A stretch of DNA of 64,000 nt from C-114 sp963719285. GTDB lineage: Bacteria; Chloroflexota; Limnocylindria; Limnocylindrales; CSP1-4. The DNA lies in NCBI GenBank assembly GCA_963719285.1, contig CAVRBO010000001.1, positions 992,001-1,056,000 on the forward strand. The letters are read 5' to 3'. Positions 16,100-23,822 of this stretch are shown one piece after another. Position numbers and translations under genes: made by a program. Each line of letters opens with the position of its first letter. The stretch's first letter is position 1. The notes under the pieces were generated by a model, which was not told the DNA's origin, searched no databases, and saw only the letters and a list, made by a program, of their open reading frames with translations.

Positions 16100-17068
16100 T
16101 CAGGCGCAGATGGCGGTGAGTCGGGGGTCGTCGGAGAAGCGCGCCGAGACCATCGAGCAGAGGCGCTCGCGGGCCGGACCGTCGCCGTCGAGATCGATCA
16201 ACCGGCTGAGCAGGAGGAGCTTCTCCGCGGCCGGGGCGCGCCAGCCGCGCGAGAGATAGAGCTCGGCGAGCGCCAGGTGGAGGTCGGTGTCGGACGGGGC
16301 GACCGCCAGCGCGCCATAGCACGCGTCCAGCGCGGCGGCGAACCGGCCTCCGGCCCGGTGGGCGGCCGCGACGGCCAGTAGCTTCTCGCGGGCCAGTTCG
16401 TTGTCGCCGGCGTCGAGCGCGGCCTCGGCCTCGAGGGCGAGCGCCGCGGCGTCGGCTGGCGGTACCTCGGGCGGAGCCTCCGGGGGTTCGACGGCGACGT
16501 CGGTGACCGGGGCGCCGGCCGCCTCGCCCGGCACGGCCGGGGCGGTCGGTCGGGCGAGTGCCGGCGCGGTCCCCTCGAGCACCCGCAGCGCGCGGGCGAG
16601 GGCCTGTTCGGCGGCCTTGTCGCCGACGGCCGACCGAAGGGCTTCGGTGAGCTCCTCGACGTGGCGGCGGCGGCTCTTGGACTCGGCCTGCTCGAGCGCC
16701 CGGCGGGCCGTGTCGCAGGCTTCGGCGACACGACCGGCCGCCTCATGGAGGTCGGCCAGGATATCGAACGCCTCCGCCGCGTCGGTCCGTCGGCCGAGCC
16801 TGGCCAGGGCCTCGGCGCGGCCGCCCAGTGCGCCCGCGTCGCGCGGCGCGAGCTTGAGCGCCACCTCGTAACCGGTCAGCGCCTCGTCGAGCCGGCCGAG
16901 CCGCACGAGGATGCCGGCCCGGCTCACGTGGGCGAGCGGCCGGTCCGGGGCAAGTTCGGCCGCCTCGCCGTACGCCTCCAGGGCCGCCTGGGGGTGTCCG
17001 CGGAGGGCGTTGACGTGGCCCCTTCGGAGGGCGTCCTTGTAGCGCTCGTAGAGGATCTCGGTCGTCAC
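16100..17068 (-). CDS. tetratricopeptide-repeat protein, function unknown
   Basis: A 322-residue cytosolic TPR protein. TPR-like helices are clear in HPQAALEAYGEAAELAPDRPLAHVSRAGILVRLGRLDEALTGYEVALKLAPRDAGALGGRAEALARLGR (residues about 24-93, two repeats plus part of a third) and again near the C-terminus (FAAALDACYGALAVAPSDTDLHLALAELYLSRG). A Pro/Ala/Glu-rich linker of about 50 residues separates the two TPR blocks. No signal peptide or enzyme motif is seen. The GTG at 17068 overlaps the argF stop as GTGA. A partner-binding scaffold is likely, but the partner is unknown; proximity to cdaA is suggestive only. Confidence 0.8.
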   Translation of the reverse strand: MTTEILYERYKDALRRGHVNALRGHPQAALEAYGEAAELAPDRPLAHVSRAGILVRLGRLDEALTGYEVALKLAPRDAGALGGRAEALARLGRRTDAAEAFDILADLHEAAGRVAEACDTARRALEQAESKSRRRHVEELTEALRSAVGDKAAEQALARALRVLEGTAPALARPTAPAVPGEAAGAPVTDVAVEPPEAPPEVPPADAAALALEAEAALDAGDNELAREKLLAVAAAHRAGGRFAAALDACYGALAVAPSDTDLHLALAELYLSRGWRAPAAEKLLLLSRLIDLDGDGPARERLCSMVSARFSDDPRLTAICA

Positions 17069-18030
17069 GTCCGGGGTCCCACGATCTCGGCCAGCAGGCC
17101 CTTCTGGGCGTGAAGCCGGTTCTCGCTCTGGGCCCAGATGAGGCTCCGGGGCCCGTCCATGACCTCGTCGCTGATCTCCTCACCGCGATGGGCGGGCAGG
17201 CAGTGCATCACGACGGCCTCCGGGCCTGCGTCATCGAGCAGCGCCGCGTCGACCCGGTACCTGGCGAACGCGTAGCGCCGGACGGCCGTCTCGGCCTCCT
17301 GGCCCATCGACGTCCACGAATCGGTGTACACGACCGCCGCCCCGCGGACCAGGTCGCGCGGTTCGCGGCCGATGACGATCCGGCCGCCCGTCGCCGCTGC
17401 GAGTTCTTCCGCGCGAGCGACGATGGCCGGGTCGGGTCCGTAGCCCTCCGGATGGGCCAGCCGGACCTCCAGGCCGAAGGTCGCCCCGGCCAGGGCGAGC
17501 GAGTGGAACACGTTGTTCCCGTCCCCGACGAACGCCAGGACGAGGCCGTCCAGGCTGCCGAAGCGCTCGCGCAGCGTGAGCAGGTCGGCCAGCGCCTGGC
17601 ACGGGTGCTCGCGCAGGGTCAGCGCGTTGATGACCGGGATCGACGCCTCCACGGCGAGCTGCTCGACGACGTCATGGGCGGTCATGCGGGCCATGATGCC
17701 CTCGACGAACCGCTCGAGGTTGTGGGCCACGTCGCCGACGGTCTCGCGCTTGCCGAGCCCCACGTCGCCGGCCGCGAGGTACACCCCGTGGCCCCCGAGC
17801 TGGGTCATCCCGGCCTCGAACGTGACCCGCGTGCGGAGGCTCGGGTGCTCGAACAGCATCGCCAGGGTCCGGCCGCGGAGCGGCGGGTCGGCATGGACAC
17901 CGGCCGCGAGGTACTCGGCCTTGAGCTCGGTCGCGTGGGCGAACACCCGCTCGACCGCCGCCCGGTCGAGGTCGGCGAAGCTGACGAAGTCGCGTCCTCG
18001 GAGCGTGGCCGCCGCAGGGGCGGACGTCAT
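17065..18030 (-). CDS. argF: ornithine carbamoyltransferase
   Basis: Catalyses carbamoyl phosphate + ornithine to citrulline in arginine synthesis. The 321-residue protein has the carbamoyl-phosphate motif EHPSLRTRVTFE (family S-x-R-T-R), HPCQALADLLT, the ornithine loop VYTDSWTSMGQE and the catalytic HCLPAHRGEE. The variant FEHPSLRTR with MTQLGGHGVYL points to OTC rather than aspartate carbamoyltransferase. The ATG at 18030 has GGGAG 7 bases upstream. No other arginine gene is in the window; it follows the rplM-rpsI pair across two hairpins. Confidence 0.95.
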   Translation of the reverse strand: MTSAPAAATLRGRDFVSFADLDRAAVERVFAHATELKAEYLAAGVHADPPLRGRTLAMLFEHPSLRTRVTFEAGMTQLGGHGVYLAAGDVGLGKRETVGDVAHNLERFVEGIMARMTAHDVVEQLAVEASIPVINALTLREHPCQALADLLTLRERFGSLDGLVLAFVGDGNNVFHSLALAGATFGLEVRLAHPEGYGPDPAIVARAEELAAATGGRIVIGREPRDLVRGAAVVYTDSWTSMGQEAETAVRRYAFARYRVDAALLDDAGPEAVVMHCLPAHRGEEISDEVMDGPRSLIWAQSENRLHAQKGLLAEIVGPRT

Positions 18031-18063
18031 CGCCGAGCTCCCGGGAACGACACCCGAGCGAAG

Positions 18064-18109
18064 GCGCCGGGGGGGCCCGGCGCACGGAGCCCCGAGCCAC
18101 GCTCGGGGC
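18064..18109 (-). terminator. tandem GC hairpins after rpsI, probable terminator or attenuator
   Basis: Two perfect inverted repeats lie between rpsI and argF. The first after rpsI pairs 18102-18109 with 18089-18096 (8 bp, 5-base loop); the second pairs 18076-18083 with 18064-18071 (8 bp, 4-base loop). No T-run follows, so an intrinsic terminator of the classical type is not proved; in very GC-rich genomes such hairpins often mark operon ends or processing sites. Confidence 0.5.
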
Positions 18110-18126
18110 CGGCCGTGCTCACGTCC

Positions 18127-18528
18127 CTAGCGCTTGGTGTACTGCGGCGCCTTGCGGGCTCGCTTGAGGCCGTACTTCTTGCGCTCCTTCATCCGCGGAT
18201 CGCGGGTGAGCAGGCCGGCCTGGCGCAGCGGCACGCGGTGCGCGTCGGGATCGAGCTGGAGGAGGGCGCGGGCGATGCCGTGGCGGATCGCGCCGGCCTG
18301 GCCGGTCACGCCGCCGCCCTCGACCTTGATCATCGCGTTGTAGCGGCCCTCCGTGCCGGTGACCCGGAACGGCATCCGCAGGTCCGCCTCGTTGACGGCA
18401 TTGCCGAAGTGCTCGACCAGAGTCCGGCCGTTGACGACGATCTCACCCTCGCCCGGCAGGAGCCGGACGCGGGCGACGGCGGTCTTGCGGCGACCGGTCC
18501 CGAACGAGAAGGCGGTGGGGGTGCTCAT
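18127..18528 (-). CDS. rpsI: 30S ribosomal protein S9
   Basis: S9 (uS9) of 133 residues, located in the head of the 30S subunit. It has the family features GTGRRKTAVARVRL, TGQAGAIRHGIARALL and DPRMKERKKYG, and ends in the basic YTKR, the tail that reaches the P-site tRNA. Length is normal. It forms the usual rplM-rpsI pair, 16 bases after rplM, and is the last ribosomal gene of the long run before the two hairpins. Confidence 0.98.
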   Translation of the reverse strand: MSTPTAFSFGTGRRKTAVARVRLLPGEGEIVVNGRTLVEHFGNAVNEADLRMPFRVTGTEGRYNAMIKVEGGGVTGQAGAIRHGIARALLQLDPDAHRVPLRQAGLLTRDPRMKERKKYGLKRARKAPQYTKR

Positions 18529-18544
18529 AAGGTCGGGCTCCTCG

Positions 18545-18976
18545 TCAGGCCAGTGGTTCCGGCCGCTGGGCCTGGTGCGGGTGGTCGGATCCGGGGTAGA
18601 TCTTCAGCTTGCGGAGCTGCTGGGCGCCGAGGCGGTTGTGGGGCAGCATGCCCTTGACGGCGCGGCGCAGGACCTCCTCCGGCCGGCGGGCGAGAAGGTG
18701 ACCGAGCGTCTCCTCCTTGTAGCCCTGGGGGTGTCCGCTGTGACGGGAGTAGATCTTCGTTTCGAGCTTGTCGCGGGTCACGGTGATCAGCGAGGCGTTG
18801 AGGATGATGACGTGGTCGCCGGAATCGAGATTGGGCGTGTAGGTGGGCTTGTCCTTGCCCTCGAGGACACGGGCGACCCGCGTGGCGAGGCGGCCGAGCG
18901 TCTGGCCCGTCGCGTCGACGAGGTACCAGCGGCGGTCGATCTCGCTCTCGCGCAGCGTGTACGTCTTGGCGTTCAT
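18545..18976 (-). CDS. rplM: 50S ribosomal protein L13
   Basis: L13 (uL13), an early 50S assembly protein, 143 residues as expected. Conserved parts are RRWYLVDATGQTLGRLATRVA, GDHVIILNA, YSRHSGHPQGYKEET and AVKGMLPHNRLG. The ATG at 18976 overlaps the truA stop as ATGA, so translation of L13 is probably coupled to the pseudouridine synthase upstream. Followed by rpsI. Confidence 0.98.
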   Translation of the reverse strand: MNAKTYTLRESEIDRRWYLVDATGQTLGRLATRVARVLEGKDKPTYTPNLDSGDHVIILNASLITVTRDKLETKIYSRHSGHPQGYKEETLGHLLARRPEEVLRRAVKGMLPHNRLGAQQLRKLKIYPGSDHPHQAQRPEPLA

Positions 18977-19737
18977 CGGTCTCCGTGTTCTCCGTTCGAT
19001 CCGGCGGCCCGGCGTCCCATGACGACCCGCCGCAGCGTGAGCCCTTTCGCCGGGGCCATCGCCCCGTCGAGCGCCGGTCGATCGGCGTCGAGCGCCGCGG
19101 CGACCGCCGCTTCATCCATCTGTCCGCGGCCGACCTCCAGGAGGACGGCCATCATCCGGCGGACCATCCCGCGGAGGAAGGCGTCTCCCGCGACGTCGAC
19201 CGTCACGAGCGACCCCGCCCGCCGCACCCGGACCCAGTGGAGGGTCCGGACCGGCTGCCGGTCCGCTGCCCCGAAGGCGGAGAAGTCGTGCCGGCCGATG
19301 AAGACCTGCCCGGCTCGCGCCATCGCGGCGATGTCGAGTGGGTCCCGCACCCCGAGCGCGAAGCGCTCGTGGAGTGGGCTCCGCGGCCCGTTCCAGACGG
19401 TGTAGCGGTATTCCCGATACCGCGCCGCGAATCGAGGGTGGAACCCCGCCGGAGCCCGTCGCAATCCATGGATCGCGATGTCCGCCGGGAGGAGCGCTCC
19501 GAGCGCCCTGCCCAGCTCCGCCACCGAGAGCCGGCCGTCGTAGGTGAACGCGATCACCTGTCCGCTGGCATGCACCCCGGCGTCGGTCCGGCCGGCCCCG
19601 TCGACCCGAAGCCGCCGTCCGCCCGCCAATCGGGCGAGAGCCGCTTCGAGCTCCCCCTGGACCGTTCGAGCCCCAGGCTGGACCTGGAACCCGGCGAGAT
19701 CCGTTCCGTCGTATTCCACCCGTGCCCTGATGCGCAC
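18973..19737 (-). CDS. truA: tRNA pseudouridine(38-40) synthase TruA
   Basis: TruA forms pseudouridine at positions 38-40 of tRNA anticodon arms. The product of 254 residues has the family start RIRARVEYDGTDLAGFQ, the catalytic GAGRTDAGVHA with D52, YREYRYTVWN and the C-terminal FLRGMVRRMM. I chose the GTG at 19737 because GAGAGGG lies 7 bases upstream and the start then falls immediately before the conserved strand; earlier in-frame starts would overlap rplQ. It sits between rplQ and rplM, a very common bacterial order. Confidence 0.95.
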   Translation of the reverse strand: MRIRARVEYDGTDLAGFQVQPGARTVQGELEAALARLAGGRRLRVDGAGRTDAGVHASGQVIAFTYDGRLSVAELGRALGALLPADIAIHGLRRAPAGFHPRFAARYREYRYTVWNGPRSPLHERFALGVRDPLDIAAMARAGQVFIGRHDFSAFGAADRQPVRTLHWVRVRRAGSLVTVDVAGDAFLRGMVRRMMAVLLEVGRGQMDEAAVAAALDADRPALDGAMAPAKGLTLRRVVMGRRAAGSNGEHGDR

Positions 19738-19774
19738 GAGCGCGCCCTCTCGGACGCCCGTCACGTCGAGCCCG

Positions 19775-20128
19775 TCAGACGAGCTCGATCTGGACCATCT
19801 CTGCCGCATCGCCGAGGCGCGGGCCGATCCGGGTGATCCGGGTGAACCCGGAGCTCCGATCGGCGTACTTCGGGGCGATCTCGTCGAAGAGCTTGTCGAC
19901 GACGAGTGGCTCGTTCGGGAAGGCCGCGACGACCGCCCGGCGAGCCGAGAGGTCGCCGCGCTTGGCGATCGTGATCACGTGGTCGACCTGGCCGCGGATC
20001 TCCTTGGCCTTCGCCTCGGTGGTCTTGACGCGTTCATAGCGCAGGACCGCCACGGTCAGGGCCTTGTACAGCGCGAGTCGCGGACCCATCTTGCGGCTGA
20101 GCTTGCGACCGTCGATCCGGTGGGCCAT
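19775..20128 (-). CDS. rplQ: 50S ribosomal protein L17
   Basis: L17 (bL17) near the peptide exit tunnel, 117 residues. The N-terminus MAHRIDGRKLSRKMGPRLAL, ERVKTTEAKAKEIR and the later GFTRITRIGPRLGDAAEMVQIEL match the family. Its ATG lies 3 bases after a TGA that would end the rpoA tail in the shifted frame (see rpoA), which is the natural operon spacing. The basal core is complete with no extension. Confidence 0.98.
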   Translation of the reverse strand: MAHRIDGRKLSRKMGPRLALYKALTVAVLRYERVKTTEAKAKEIRGQVDHVITIAKRGDLSARRAVVAAFPNEPLVVDKLFDEIAPKYADRSSGFTRITRIGPRLGDAAEMVQIELV

Positions 20129-20186
20129 GGGTCAGGCGTCCTCGCCCTCATCCTCGAACGGCTCGTCGGCATCGATGCCCTCGAGG

Positions 20187-21128
20187 TCATCCGATTTCGG
20201 AGTCGGGGACGATGAAGCCGCGCATCCGGAGGCGCTCCTTCATCTCGTCGAGCGACTTCTTGCCGAAATTGCGCATCCGGAGCAGGTCGTCGTCGGAGAG
20301 CTGGAGCAGCTGGCCGACCTTGACGATGTTGTTGCGCTTGAGCGAGTTGTAGGCCCGCATCGGCAGATCGAGCTCCTCGATCGGCATGTCGAGCATGTTC
20401 GGAGGCAGGGCCGGGGCGCCGCTCGCGGCGCCGGCGACCGCGAGCGCCGGCATGCCGACCGCGACGAAGTGCTGGAACTCGTCGACCAGGCGTCCGGCGG
20501 CCCGCGACAGGGCCTCCTCCGGCGAGATGGTCCCGTCGGTCTCGATCTCGATCGTGAGCTTGTCGTGGTTGGTGTCCTGGCCGACCCGCACGCTGTCGAT
20601 CCAGTAGTTCACCTTGCGGACCGGGGTGAAGATCGCGTCGACCGCGATCACGCCGATCGGCAGCGCCTCGGCGCGCTCGGCGCCGATGTAGCCGACGCCC
20701 CGCTCGACCGTCAGGTCGAGTTCGATCGTCACGTCGTCCTTGTCGATCGTCATGAGCAGCTGGTCGGGGTTCACGATCTCGACATCGGCCGACTCGGCGA
20801 TGTCGGCGGCCACGACGGGCCCGGCGCCGCTCTTGATGAGCCGGAGCTGGACCGGGTGGCTGGCGAAGCTCTTGAGGCGCAGCTTCTTGACGTTCAGCAC
20901 GATCTGGGTGACGTCCTCCTTGACGCCCGGGATCGTGGAGAACTCCTGGTAGACGTCGCGGATCTGGATCGACGTGACCGCGGCGCCCTCGAGCGAGGAC
21001 AGCAGGACGCGCCGGAGCGCGTTGCCGATGGTGACGCCGTAGCCGGCTTCGAGCGGGCCGGCTTCGTACTTGGCGTAGAAGCCCATTTCCTCGATGGATT
21101 CGATCTGTGGGCTCTCGAGTTCGATCAT
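20187..21128 (-). CDS. rpoA: DNA-directed RNA polymerase subunit alpha, 3' end probably frameshifted
   Basis: RpoA scaffolds RNA polymerase assembly. The 313-residue frame contains the N-terminal dimerisation domain (YGVTIGNALRRVLLSSLEGAAVT) and the alpha-CTD (RAYNSLKRNNIVKVGQLLQLSDDDLLRMRNFGKKSLDEMKERL). It stops at 20187 after PDSEIG. In the +1 frame the sequence continues without a stop as an acidic tail (DDLEGIDADEPFEDEGEDA) and ends with TGA at 20134-20132, 3 bases before rplQ. One base fewer at 20191-20192 would join them as SEI-DDLEG. Such acidic tails are common in this family, so the observed stop is probably an indel, either real or in the assembly. Confidence 0.96.
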   Translation of the reverse strand: MIELESPQIESIEEMGFYAKYEAGPLEAGYGVTIGNALRRVLLSSLEGAAVTSIQIRDVYQEFSTIPGVKEDVTQIVLNVKKLRLKSFASHPVQLRLIKSGAGPVVAADIAESADVEIVNPDQLLMTIDKDDVTIELDLTVERGVGYIGAERAEALPIGVIAVDAIFTPVRKVNYWIDSVRVGQDTNHDKLTIEIETDGTISPEEALSRAAGRLVDEFQHFVAVGMPALAVAGAASGAPALPPNMLDMPIEELDLPMRAYNSLKRNNIVKVGQLLQLSDDDLLRMRNFGKKSLDEMKERLRMRGFIVPDSEIG

Positions 21129-21138
21129 GGTTCGGGGC

Positions 21139-21765
21139 TTACCTCGAGTAGTACTCGACGACGAGCTGCTCGTTGAGGTCGAGCGGCATCTGGTCTCGGC
21201 GGGGAAGGTCGGCGACGGATCCGGCGAGCTTCGCCGCGTCGACGGTGAGCCACTCCGGGCTCTGGTGGGAACGGAGGGTCTCCTTGGCGAGGGCGAACGG
21301 CTCGCGGGTCGCGCGGGATCCGCGGACCTCGACCCGGTCGCCGGACTTGAGCTGGTAGGACGGGATGTCCGTGGGCCGGCCGTTCACCGCGAAGTGACCG
21401 TGGCACACGAGCTGGCGGGCCTGGGCGCGCGAGGTCGCGAAGCCCATCCGGAAGACGACGTTGTCGAGCCGGAGCTCGAGCATCCGGAGGAGGTTCTCGC
21501 CGGTGATGCCCGGGCGGGCATCGGCGGTCTCGAAGTAGTTCTTGAACTGGCGTTCGAGGACCGAGTAGACGCGCCGGACCTTCTGCTTCTCGCGCAGCTG
21601 CATCCCGAACTCACCGACCTTGCGGCGGCGGACGCCGTGCTGGCCGGGCGGGGTGGGCCGACGCTCGAAGGCGCACTTCTTGGTATAGCAGCGGCTGCCC
21701 TTCAGGAAGAGCTTGGCGCCCTCCCGACGGCAGAGGCGGCAGACGGAACCGGTGTAACGGGCCAT
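21139..21765 (-). CDS. rpsD: 30S ribosomal protein S4, zinc-binding form
   Basis: S4 (uS4) nucleates 30S body assembly and often acts as the alpha-operon autoregulator. The 208-residue protein has an N-terminal C4 zinc site (C9, C12, C26, C31), GSRCYTKKCAFERRPTPPGQHG, and the S4 RNA-binding domain (MLELRLDNVVFRMGFATSRAQARQLVCHGHFAVNG). The zinc form indicates no zinc-free paralogue replacement at this locus. It lies between rpsK and rpoA. I saw no clear S4-binding pseudoknot leader. Confidence 0.98.
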   Translation of the reverse strand: MARYTGSVCRLCRREGAKLFLKGSRCYTKKCAFERRPTPPGQHGVRRRKVGEFGMQLREKQKVRRVYSVLERQFKNYFETADARPGITGENLLRMLELRLDNVVFRMGFATSRAQARQLVCHGHFAVNGRPTDIPSYQLKSGDRVEVRGSRATREPFALAKETLRSHQSPEWLTVDAAKLAGSVADLPRRDQMPLDLNEQLVVEYYSR

Positions 21766-21783
21766 GGGGTTCGGTGTCCTGGC

Positions 21784-22179
21784 TCAGACCCGGCGCCGCT
21801 TGGGCGCGCGGCAGCCGTTGTGGGGGATGGGGGTGACGTCGGTGATCGCGGAGACCTCGAGGCCGGCGGCCTGGAGCGAGCGGATCGCCTGCTCGCGGCC
21901 GGCGCCCGGGCCCTTCACGAAGACCTCGACCTGGCGCATGCCGTGCTCCATCGCACGCTTGGCGGCGCCGTCGGCCGAGAGCGCGGCCGCGTACGGGGTG
22001 CTCTTGCGCGAGCCCTTGAACCCGGCCACGCCGGCCGAGCCCCAGCTCACCACCGCGCCACCGAGATCGGTGATCGTGATGATCGTGTTATTGAACGTCG
22101 CCTGGATGTGGACGTGCCCCTGGGGCACGTTCTTCTTCTCCTTGCGACGCTGCTTGAGCGCCCGCTTGCGTTCCGCCAT
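21784..22179 (-). CDS. rpsK: 30S ribosomal protein S11
   Basis: S11 (uS11) on the 30S platform, 131 residues. Family features are QATFNNTIITITD, VVSWGSAGVAGFKGSRKSTPYAA, the VFVKGPGAGREQAIRSLQAAGLEV segment and the C-terminal PIPHNGCRAPKRRRV. A short basic N-terminal extension (about 20 residues, MAERKRALKQRRKEKKN) precedes the fold. It is in the standard rpsM-rpsK-rpsD-rpoA order of the alpha operon. Confidence 0.98.
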   Translation of the reverse strand: MAERKRALKQRRKEKKNVPQGHVHIQATFNNTIITITDLGGAVVSWGSAGVAGFKGSRKSTPYAAALSADGAAKRAMEHGMRQVEVFVKGPGAGREQAIRSLQAAGLEVSAITDVTPIPHNGCRAPKRRRV

Positions 22180-22197
22180 ACGGTGCGTCCGTCCTCG

Positions 22198-22569
22198 CTA
22201 CTTCTTGCGCCGCACGCCGACGGTCTTCTTGGGACCTCGGCGGGCGCGGGCATTGGTCTTGGTGCGCTGGCCGCGGACCGGCAGGTTGCGCCGGTGGCGC
22301 AGGCCGCGGTACGAGCCGATCTCGATGAGGCGCTTGATGTTCAGGGCGACTTCGCGACGGAGGTCGCCCTCGACCTTGTACCGGCGGTCGATGAGGTCGC
22401 GCAGGCGGTTGACCTGCTCGTCGGTGAGGTCGCGGACCCGGGTGTCCGGGTTGATGTTGGTCTGGGCGAGGACCTTCTGGCTGGTGGGCAGCCCGATCCC
22501 GAACACGTACGTGAGTGCGATCTCCACGCGCTTGTCGCGCGGGACGTCGACGCCTGCGATACGGGCCAT
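22198..22569 (-). CDS. rpsM: 30S ribosomal protein S13
   Basis: S13 (uS13) contacts the 50S subunit and P-site tRNA. The 123-residue product starts MARIAGVDVPRDKRVEIALTYVFGIG and ends with the basic RGLRHRRNLPVRGQRTKTNARARRG segment and a KKTVGVRRKK tail. Length and order are normal. It follows rpmJ by 4 bases, so the two are almost certainly translated from one message. Confidence 0.98.
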   Translation of the reverse strand: MARIAGVDVPRDKRVEIALTYVFGIGLPTSQKVLAQTNINPDTRVRDLTDEQVNRLRDLIDRRYKVEGDLRREVALNIKRLIEIGSYRGLRHRRNLPVRGQRTKTNARARRGPKKTVGVRRKK

Positions 22570-22573
22570 CGGA

Positions 22574-22687
22574 TCAGCCCTGCCGCTGCTTGTGCTTTGG
22601 ATTCGAGCAGATGACCATGACCGTCCCGTGACGGCGGATCACCTTGCAGTTGTCGCAGCGCGCCTTGACGGAGGCTCTGACCTTCAC
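22574..22687 (-). CDS. rpmJ: 50S ribosomal protein L36, zinc-binding form
   Basis: L36 (bL36) of 37 residues, the smallest ribosomal protein here. The sequence VKVRASVKARCDNCKVIRRHG continues to VICSNPKHKQRQG and carries the C-x2-C, C-x4-H zinc ribbon of the C+ form. The start is GTG at 22687 with an AGGATCAG ribosome site directly upstream; longer in-frame readings would run into infA and lack homology. It is between infA and rpsM as in most bacteria. Confidence 0.95.
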   Translation of the reverse strand: MKVRASVKARCDNCKVIRRHGTVMVICSNPKHKQRQG

Positions 22688-22715
22688 CTGATCCTCGCGA
22701 TGTCGGAGTGGGCGA

Positions 22716-22934
22716 TCACTTGAGTCGGTATGTGATCCGGCCGCGCGTGAGGTCGTACGGCGACAACTCGACGCGGACACGGTCACCCGGCAGGATCCTG
22801 ATGAAGTTCATCCGGAGTTTGCCGCTGATGTGAGCCAGGACCCGATGCCCGTTCTCAAGTTCGACGGCGAACATCGTGTTCGGGAGCGGTTCGACGACCG
22901 TACCCTCTACTTCGATCGCGTCCTTCTTGGCCAC
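22716..22934 (-). CDS. infA: translation initiation factor IF-1
   Basis: IF-1 occupies the A site of the 30S subunit during initiation. The 72-residue S1/OB-fold protein reads KKDAIEVEGTVVEPLPNTMF ... LENGHRVLAHISGKLRMNFIRILPGDRVRVELSPYDLTRGRITYR, full length and typical. It is preceded by a 99-base spacer from map that carries its own promoter-like sequence and a hairpin, so it may be transcribed separately from the genes before it. Confidence 0.98.
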   Translation of the reverse strand: MAKKDAIEVEGTVVEPLPNTMFAVELENGHRVLAHISGKLRMNFIRILPGDRVRVELSPYDLTRGRITYRLK

Positions 22935-22965
22935 GGGCTCGGTGGTTCCCTTTCTCGTGTCGAAT

Positions 22966-22983
22966 GCCGGTCAAGGGACCGGC
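22966..22983 (-). promoter_or_regulatory. short hairpin in the infA leader
   Basis: Perfect inverted repeat, 7-bp stem (GACCGGC with GCCGGTC) and 4-base loop, about 30 bases before the infA start and just after the predicted transcription start. It could be a weak terminator of map read-through, or a structured leader for infA. No T-run follows. Confidence 0.4.
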
Positions 22984-22995
22984 ACACGAACGTGC

Positions 22996-23024
22996 AGCTT
23001 ATCAAACCGGCGCCGATGCGGCAA
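22996..23024 (-). promoter_or_regulatory. candidate promoter before infA
   Basis: On the minus strand TTGCCG at 23024-23019 and TAAGCT at 23001-22996 are separated by 17 bases. The -35 matches four of six consensus bases and the -10 keeps the TANNNT pattern seen in other candidate promoters in the window. Transcription would start near 22989 and drive infA, rpmJ, rpsM, rpsK, rpsD, rpoA and rplQ. Confidence 0.45.
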
Positions 23025-23033
23025 CCGGCGTGT

Positions 23034-23822
23034 TCAGACGGTGGTCAGGATCTCTGCGCCGCCGTCGGTGATCGCGATGGTGTGCTCGAAATGAGCCGAG
23101 AGCGACCCGTCGGCGGTGACGACGGTCCACCCGTCCGGGAGCACCTTCGTCTCGAACGAGCCGAGGGTGAACATGGGCTCGATGGCGAGACACAGGCCGG
23201 GTTCGAGCTTGCGCCCGGTCCAGCCGGTCCGGTAGTTCGGGACCTGCGGTTCCTCGTGCATCCTGCGGCCGATGCCGTGACCCACGTAGTGGCGGATGAC
23301 GCCGAAGCCCGCCGGGTCGGCGATGTCCTGGACGGCGGCGCCGATATCCTCGATATGGTTGCCCGGCCGGGCCGCGGCGATGCCGGCCATCATGGCCAGG
23401 CGGGTGCCGTCGACGAGGGCCCGGGTGGCCTCCGGCGGCTCGGACCCGACGTAGAACGTGCGCGCGCCGTCGCCGTGCCAATCGTCGACGATCGCGCCGG
23501 CGTCGACGGACACCACCATCCCGTCCCGGATCGTCCGCTCGCCCGGGATGCCGTGGACGATCTCGTCGTCGATGGAGATGCAGATGCTGGCCGGGAACGG
23601 CTTGCGCGGGTTGGACCCCGGGTAGCCCTTGAACGACGGGGTCGCCCCGCTCGCCCGGATGTGGCGCTCGGCCAGGCGGTCGAGCTCGGCGGTCGAGACA
23701 CCCGGCCGGAGCTCCGATTCCACGAGCGCGAGGACCTCGGCGACGACCCGGCCGGCGCGCCGCATCTTGGCGATGTCCGAGGCCGACTTGACCGTGATCT
23801 GGCGCGTCCGGGTGAGCGCCAT
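23034..23822 (-). CDS. map: methionine aminopeptidase, type I
   Basis: Removes the initiator methionine from nascent proteins. The 262-residue enzyme has the five metal ligands in order: VDAG (Asp), GDGARTF (Asp), HYVGHGIGRRMHEEP (His), AIEPMFT (Glu) and EHTIAI (Glu). Type I signature residues are intact. The start is the ATG at 23822, which shares one base with the adk stop; a longer reading would lie wholly inside adk. The secY-adk-map-infA order is classic. Confidence 0.97.
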   Translation of the reverse strand: MALTRTRQITVKSASDIAKMRRAGRVVAEVLALVESELRPGVSTAELDRLAERHIRASGATPSFKGYPGSNPRKPFPASICISIDDEIVHGIPGERTIRDGMVVSVDAGAIVDDWHGDGARTFYVGSEPPEATRALVDGTRLAMMAGIAAARPGNHIEDIGAAVQDIADPAGFGVIRHYVGHGIGRRMHEEPQVPNYRTGWTGRKLEPGLCLAIEPMFTLGSFETKVLPDGWTVVTADGSLSAHFEHTIAITDGGAEILTTV

